The notes beneath the pieces were generated by a model. The model was not told the origin of the DNA and made no database searches. It saw only the letters and a program-made list of their open reading frames with translations. Positions 15,060 through 18,978 of a stretch of DNA of 18,978 nucleotides are shown here, one piece after another (positions within the stretch are counted from its first letter, which is position 1; each line of letters opens with the position of its first letter). Location: NCBI GenBank assembly GCA_047629355.1, contig JBLHWU010000127.1, positions 1 through 18,978 on the forward strand, given 5' to 3'. Made by a program: the position numbers and the translations under genes. This stretch comes from CAYUNA01 sp047629355 (lineage in GTDB: Bacteria > Bacteroidota > Bacteroidia > Chitinophagales > Saprospiraceae).

Positions 15060-15917
15060 CTAATTAACCCTCGCTTTCATCTCATACCGCAAGCCCGAAT
15101 AATCTTTCAAAATCGCCTTCACAGAACCGACCGAAACAGGCGATTCAATTTCCAAAAGCACTCGATTCTCATCATTGGTCACCCACATATTTACTGCTGT
15201 ATTGTCAGAAAAAACATTCCCTTGAATGACTTGGGGACTAAATTTCAATGTATTGAAATAGCCTAAACCCTTCACATACCTGCCGTATTCCTTGTCTTTA
15301 TAAACGATTTCTAAATCCCAAGTTTCTTTGTCGACGAATAATTTAATGGAAAATTCATCATCCGTTTGATAATTCAAAGAGTCAAAATTTCGAGTAAAAT
15401 AAACGATAGACAACATATCATGTAAGCAAGATTCTACCTTAAAGTTATTGTCCTATTTCACCGTTTTTAACGTCCGCCCTCTAATATTATGAATGATGGT
15501 GTTGTCTCGATTAAACTCATTTTTATCATATAGAGTATAACCACCTTCCCGCACATCTCGTACTAAAACATTCGGCAACAACGTCAATTTTTCCACCCAA
15601 AAATCGTAGTAATCACGTACAGTAAAAAACTATTCGTAGCTCTTCGCTGTCTTTCCAACTACCTAAAAATGATATTGATTACCGTCATCATCTACTTTAA
15701 AAATGGCCTCGCCCGCAGGAATCCAAATCACGCCCCAATTGTAATAAACGGAATAAGCAATTCTTTCTCTAGCTTGAAAAGTAACGTTTTGTACCGAACA
15801 ACTTTCCTTTCGTGGAGTCGTAAGAATGGTGGGTATGTTTTTGATTTGATTGTCATAAATTTCATTGGTAAAACCAAAAATCAAGACAATCATCAATAGG
15901 AAAGCTAATTTTTTCAT
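15060..15917 (-). pseudogene. DUF3108-type exported protein gene broken by three TAG codons
   Basis: One continuous frame of 286 codons runs from the ATG at 15917 to TAA at 15060, interrupted by TAG at codons 85 (15663-15665), 96 (15630-15632) and 155 (15453-15455), with no frameshift. The N-terminus is a signal peptide (MKKLAFLLMIVLIFGF). The readable parts follow the DUF3108 pattern known from Bacteroidota envelope proteins: ARERIAYSVYYNWGVIWIPAGEAIFKV, then FFTVRDYYDFWVEKLTLLPN, DVREGGYTLYDKNEF, DMLSIVYFTRNFDSL and ESPVSVGSVKAILKDYSG. The second TAG sits where the family has Trp (SYDWFF), consistent with TGG to TAG. The role of DUF3108 proteins is not well established. TAG also terminates three intact genes here, so suppression is unlikely and loss of function is the simplest reading. 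Foldback element C lies 57 bp upstream. Confidence 0.85.
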
Positions 15918-15974
15918 CGTTACTTTTTCAATAAAATAGGCATTCTCTGTAGCTTTAACTTGAATAACTACTAA

Positions 15975-16135
15975 GTAACGGTGAAAGAATAACTCCGCCA
16001 ACTAACAACGTTTATTTTGTTCTTAGTTTTTACTTTTTAAATAGAAATTATCTCTACATAATGACTGTTTCAAAAGTGGAAAATAAGGACAAAAGAAATA
16101 CTTGGTAGTTGGTGGAGTTATTTTTTTACCGTTAC
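15975..16135 (-). repeat. 161-bp foldback (MITE-like) element, copy C (inverted)
   Basis: The ends are inverted repeats of about 31 bp with three mismatches: left GTAACGGTGAAAGAATAACT, right (reverse complement) GTAACGGTAAAAAAATAACT, both continuing to CCAACTA. TAA at 15972-15974 and 16136-16138 is a plausible 3-bp target duplication. The interior, read on the minus strand, aligns along its length with copy D (18018-18200). No coding capacity. Confidence 0.88.
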
Positions 16136-16193
16136 TAAATAACAACCATTTTAGTAAAACTGTGCTACAATTTTTTAAAATTCAAATTTTTGT

Positions 16194-16238
16194 TAAAAAA
16201 AGTAAGGGCAAAACCGGATAAGTATCCAATTTTGCCCC
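16194..16238 (-). terminator. Intrinsic terminator of the sigma factor gene
   Basis: On the minus strand GGGCAAAA and TTTTGCCC plus inner GGATA/TATCC form an interrupted stem, followed by TTAC and a run of seven T. It begins about 65 bp after the stop at 16305. Confidence 0.75.
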
Positions 16239-16304
16239 TAAAATTAAGAAACGCTTTTTCCTGTAAAAAACAGTTTCTTATTGAGTTTTAAAAAAATCTG
16301 CCTT

Positions 16305-17180
16305 TTAATTACGACTAAATGCAAAGCTTCCTTGACGATCGCGCGTTAAAATTCGCAATTTTTTCAAAGCACGTTCTTTGATTTGACGAACCCGTTCTCT
16401 GCTTAATCCTAGTCGGTCACCTACTTCATTCAAGCTATAAACCTTATTTTCCTCCCCTATTCCAAACAACATCGCAATTACTTCTGCTTGTCGGTGTGGC
16501 AAAGATTTCAATAAGTTTTTAGTTTCAATTTTCAATGATTCCTTATATGCCAAACCGTGGTCGGGCGCATCATATATTTCATTTTCCATGAACTGCATGT
16601 GGGTCGAATCTTCTCCTTCAGATACAGGTGCGTCCAAAGATTGAGAACGACGGTAGCTCTGTAAGCAATGGAAAACCACTTTTTCGGTCAAGCCGGCATC
16701 CTCTGCAATTTCATCATTCGTCGGATCACGCTCCAATATTTGTTGGAGTCGACTACGGCTACGCAATACTTCACGAGTCGAACTCTGATGATTGTGCGGC
16801 AAGCGAACTTTACGCATTTTTTCCGACACTGCCTGTAAAATAGACTGTCGAATCCACCAAACGGCGTACGAGATAAACTTGAATCCACGCGTTTCATCAA
16901 ATCGCTTAGCAGCCTTCATCAAGCCAATATTACCTTCATTAATCAAGTCACTTAAACTCAATCCAGTATGTTGATATTGTTTGGCAACAGACACCACAAA
17001 ACGAAGATTAGATAAGACAATCGTCATAAAAGCCGCCTCGTCACCCGCTTTGATGCGAATGAAAATTTGCTGTTCTTGTTCAGGAGTCAATACGTCGTAT
17101 TGCCCAATTTCGGTTAAGTATCTTTCAAGCGACTTTTCGTCGCGTGGAGTAATGGTAGTGGATATTTTTAAAGCCCTCAT
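16305..17180 (-). CDS. RpoD-like sigma-70 factor, 291 aa
   Basis: Directs RNA polymerase to promoters. It begins MRALKISTTITPRDEKSLERYLTEIG, the short N-terminus and region 1.2 typical of Bacteroidota primary-type sigma factors. Region 2 covers about residues 50-125 (NLRFVVSVAKQYQ, LINEGNIGLMKAAKRFD, GFKFISYAVWWIRQSILQAV). Region 3 is at about 135-190. Region 4 ends in the helix-turn-helix SLNEVGDRLGLSRERVRQIK. The length (about 290) is normal for the phylum. From about residue 120 onwards it departs from the housekeeping RpoD I recall (LPHNHQSSTREVLRSRSRL in place of LPLNKVGSLNKI; LKSLPHRQAEVIAMLFGIG in place of LSTLTERQKDVIVLFFGIG), so it may be a secondary (group 2-like) paralogue rather than the main factor. 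Monocistronic, with a 347-bp upstream gap and its own terminator. Confidence 0.93.
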   Translation of the reverse strand: MRALKISTTITPRDEKSLERYLTEIGQYDVLTPEQEQQIFIRIKAGDEAAFMTIVLSNLRFVVSVAKQYQHTGLSLSDLINEGNIGLMKAAKRFDETRGFKFISYAVWWIRQSILQAVSEKMRKVRLPHNHQSSTREVLRSRSRLQQILERDPTNDEIAEDAGLTEKVVFHCLQSYRRSQSLDAPVSEGEDSTHMQFMENEIYDAPDHGLAYKESLKIETKNLLKSLPHRQAEVIAMLFGIGEENKVYSLNEVGDRLGLSRERVRQIKERALKKLRILTRDRQGSFAFSRN

Positions 17181-17527
17181 TATAAAAAGATTTAGCGTTT
17201 AAGAAAAAGGTTTGGAACAACTTGACTCGACAAACATGTTTTTTCAGTTACCTTTAAAATAAAGGACTTTGGCAGCAATTGCAAGAAAAGAAAGGTTCGC
17301 TATTCCTTTTTCTTGCAAATGCCATTTGTTTTTTGAAGAAAATCATTAAAACAAGGTCGAACTAAGTATTATAAAATTAAAGTGCTAAATTTAGTTAGTC
17401 GCTCAGTTCCGATATATAGAGTAAAAACTTGATAAAAATCGTTAGGTCTTGTACTGTTTATAACGCATAAACGTCCGATTCAGTTCAATTTTAATAAAAT
17501 AATAACTAAAATGAGGGAAATCTTTGA
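17181..17527. other. Leader region of the sigma gene with a large inverted repeat
   Basis: 17279-17318 contains TTGCAAGAAAA and its exact reverse complement around an 18-bp centre, about 100-140 bp above the sigma start codon. On the minus strand the next bases include TTG, 20 bp, then TATTTTAA, a loose match to the Bacteroidota promoter, immediately inside CCTTTA/TAAAGG arms. 17330-17527 shows no gene and no other clear signal. Confidence 0.4.
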
Positions 17528-17737
17528 CTATTCTTCGGTTTCTTTAGCTGAATCCTTTGCCTCAGGAACTGCATCTTCTGGTTTTGGCGCTGGATTTAAA
17601 ACATTATACGTTCCTTCATTCACTCTTTTTTCAAACTCATCACGCAAAACGGACATTTGACTATTGGTACTCATAAACCGTAAAGTAACTCGGTTGGTTG
17701 TTTCCTTAATGATTCGAACTTTAATACTTTGATGCAT
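17528..17737 (-). CDS. Conserved small protein of unknown function, 69 aa
   Basis: The product begins MHQSIKVRIIKETTNRVTLRFMSTNSQMSVLRDEFEKRVNEGTYNVLNP and then carries an acidic, proline-rich tail (PKPEDAVPEAKDSAKETEE). The first 49 residues are compact and probably mixed beta/alpha; I recall short proteins of this kind, with the same RVTLRFMST-like stretch, as uncharacterised in Bacteroidota. The tail looks disordered. There is no signal peptide or membrane segment, so it is cytoplasmic. A promoter matching the Bacteroidota pattern lies just upstream (17798-17827), supporting a real gene despite its size. It ends in TAG. Nothing visible indicates a function; it may act by binding a partner. 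Confidence 0.78.
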   Translation of the reverse strand: MHQSIKVRIIKETTNRVTLRFMSTNSQMSVLRDEFEKRVNEGTYNVLNPAPKPEDAVPEAKDSAKETEE

Positions 17738-17797
17738 GATGCTGATTTTTTATTTGTTTAAAATAGATATTTCATGAAATGAATTTCACTTAAAATG

Positions 17798-17827
17798 CAA
17801 AATAAGGACTCTTCGATTTTATACAAA
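17798..17827 (-). promoter_or_regulatory. Promoter of the 69-aa protein gene
   Basis: Read on the minus strand: TTTG (17824-17827), 18 bp, then TTATTTTG (17798-17805), close to the Bacteroidota -33 TTTG / -7 TAnnTTTG signal. Transcription would start near 17791, about 54 nt before the ATG. A 12-bp palindrome ATTTCATGAAAT (17769-17780) lies in the leader. Confidence 0.5.
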
Positions 17828-18017
17828 GCCAAGTTATCATAAATGAATAACAAATGTGAAATTCAAAGGAAACAATGTAGTACTGATTTAATCTCGAAAA
17901 GAATTTTGCTCGGAAATTGGCTGATATGCTTAAATATTAGAAGTATAAAAGATAAGACTATTTGAAAAACACTTCGCCTTATAATCATAACGTAAAAACT
18001 AGCTAAAAGTTTCCTTA

Positions 18018-18200
18018 ATAACAGTAAAAATTAACTCCGCTATCTATCAAGTATTTCTTTTGCCCTTATTTTCCACTTTTGAAACAGCCAATATGTAGAG
18101 ATAACTCCTATTTCAAAAGCAAGTGTCTTTTGTCATTTCGACCGAAGTGGAGAAAAAGACCAAAATAAACGTTGCCAGATGTCGGACTTATTACCGTTAT
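18018..18200 (+). repeat. 183-bp foldback (MITE-like) element, copy D
   Basis: The ends ATAACAGTAA and TTACCGTTAT are inverted relatives of those in copy C, and the interior (AAGTATTTCTTTTGCCCTTA and onward, including TGTAGAGATAA) aligns with C. It is about 22 bp longer because a segment at about 18124-18158, containing GTCATTTCGACCGAAGTGGA, replaces the usual AAACTAAG stretch. Confidence 0.82.
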
Positions 18201-18538
18201 TTCAAATCAACATTTTTTAAATTAATGAAGAGATAAAGCCAATTTTAACATCAGCCTTACCTCTACCGTATCGCCATTAATTTAATTTTTCAGATTTTGG
18301 AAGCTTGTTAAAACAACTATCTTTAATGTCAGGGCAACATTAAATGCTTAGTAGTTATTCGAGTTAATAGTGTCGGATGAATTTGGTTGAGTATTGTGTC
18401 TGAACGAGGCAAAAAACGCAGACATCGCCTTTGCTATCTGCGCTAGCTTTTGCTAATAGCAAAAAGAGTATTTTTAACGAAGTACAGGCGCAATAATCAA
18501 TTAAATTAACCGGCAGTATTAACTTGAATGACTACTTT

Positions 18539-18838
18539 GGAACGAGAATTAAATAACCTTACACTCTTCAATGTCTTCGCCAAATGATGAATTATCAATG
18601 ATGAACGATAAATTTACAATAAGATAGATTTGTATTTATATGATATAAATAAATACATAACGCAGTTTTCAATAATTCAACATTTATCATTTGGCGAAGA
18701 CATTGACTCTTGACAGGATATTTAATTCATATTTTTCACTTTTAAAATGCTCATTATATCAACATAAATTGCATTTTTAAAGCAAAAACTAGGAACGCAC
18801 GCGCGCTCATGAATGTAACGTTATTTAATTCGCGTTCC
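18539..18838 (+). repeat. Foldback (MITE-like) element, copy E, split by another element
   Basis: The ends GGAACGAGAATTAAATAAC (18539 onward) and, inverted, GGAACGCGAATTAAATAAC (ending 18838) are nearly identical inverted repeats, continuing with TTACACTC/TTACATTC. Without the 139-bp insertion at 18568-18706 and one CTCT copy, it is 157 bp long and aligns with copy B end to end. Confidence 0.85.
18568..18706. mobile_element. 139-bp second-family MITE nested in copy E
   Basis: It begins TCAATGTCTTCGCCAAATGA and ends with the exact inverse; the terminal inverted repeat is 22 bp perfect (25 bp with one mismatch). CTCT flanks both sides (18564-18567, 18707-18710) as a 4-bp target duplication. 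The interior is very AT-rich and non-coding, so it depends on a transposase encoded elsewhere. Confidence 0.88.
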
Positions 18839-18978
18839 TTACGAACAATAGTTCGTGGTGAATTTTAAAGTAATTCATCGAGAGAAAAACTTTTAAAATT
18901 AACCATTTAATTATAACTAGCTGTTTTACAGTGGATTAAGGAGGTTTTTTAAATTTGAAAAAATAGTTCAAATTTGAT

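Larger units (their letters stand above)
17738..18978. other. Gene-free 1.2-kb region rich in repeats
   Basis: No gene supported on either strand. It contains the promoter of the 69-aa gene, foldback elements D (18018-18200) and E (18539-18838) with a nested element, several short perfect hairpins (18322-18344, TTTAATGT/ACATTAAA; 18419-18444, CGCAGA/TCTGCG; 18449-18467, CTTTTGCT/AGCAAAAAG), and at the right edge AAATTTGAA/TTCAAATTT (18951-18975). It looks like an accumulation site for small mobile elements. Confidence 0.7.

Noticed and set aside
15060..15416. Separate 118-aa gene starting at 15416
   Set aside because: It begins in the middle of the DUF3108 domain (MLSIVYFTRNF is internal to the family) and is in frame with the upstream fragments, so it is the 3' part of the pseudogene.
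15060..15917. TAG recoded as a sense codon in this organism
   Set aside because: Three intact genes (6826-8022, 9403-10455, 17528-17737) end naturally with TAG, so genome-wide reassignment is very unlikely.
15663..16001. Independent 112-aa gene starting at 16001
   Set aside because: The first 28 codons translate the terminal repeat of foldback element C and its flank; a clear signal peptide starts at 15917, and the frame continues past the TAG as the DUF3108 gene. Treated as part of the pseudogene.
18018..18838. A protein-coding mobile element in the right-hand region
   Set aside because: No open frame of useful length in either element on either strand; both are non-autonomous.

Overview
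The window looks like the chromosome of a member of the Bacteroidota, probably Saprospiria-like (the class is a guess). Three secreted proteins end in type IX secretion (T9SS) C-terminal sorting domains. Genes start without Shine-Dalgarno sites, several upstream regions fit the Bacteroidota TTTG/TAnnTTTG promoter pattern, and the primary-type sigma factor opens with MRALKI like the RpoD proteins of this phylum. The DNA is AT-rich. TAA, TAG and TGA are all used as normal stops.

Layout, left to right. 1-202: 5' end of an IS630-like transposase (minus), cut by the window edge. 540-6602: three minus-strand genes for T9SS-exported proteins (352, 601 and 813 aa) with cleaved-adhesin / choice-of-anchor-J modules; the second and third share an order of domains and look like distant paralogues. 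6826-8022: a lipoprotein of unknown function (minus). 8420-8983: a small predicted outer-membrane beta-barrel protein (plus). 9403-10455: a single-pass membrane protein with a long coiled coil (minus). 10722-11624: a bile acid:sodium symporter family (BASS) transporter (plus), then a 196-aa exported protein of unknown function. 12569-14854: a GH65 maltose phosphorylase (mapA). 15060-15917: a DUF3108-type gene (minus) broken by three in-frame TAG codons. 16305-17180: an RpoD-like sigma factor (minus). 17528-17737: a 69-aa conserved small protein (minus). 17738-18978: 1.2 kb without genes, filled with repeats. Most genes are single transcription units separated by hairpin terminators, and no large operon is visible.

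The most unusual content lies between the genes. A family of about 160-bp foldback elements (MITE-like: terminal inverted repeats, no coding capacity) has five copies at 8038-8197, 9078-9236, 15975-16135 (inverted), 18018-18200 and 18539-18838. The last copy is split by a different 139-bp element with 22-bp perfect inverted ends and a 4-bp CTCT target duplication. The 9078 copy serves as an internal empty-site reference for that nested insertion. A further foldback sequence (14885-15024) next to a TAATTG microsatellite separates mapA from the broken DUF3108 gene. Two copies of the 160-bp family sit directly upstream of start codons (the lipoprotein and the DUF3108 pseudogene), so they may have altered promoters.

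I see no defence system, CRISPR array, prophage, rRNA or tRNA. Function is clear for mapA, the sigma factor, the BASS transporter and the T9SS signals; other functional statements are family-level or unknown.
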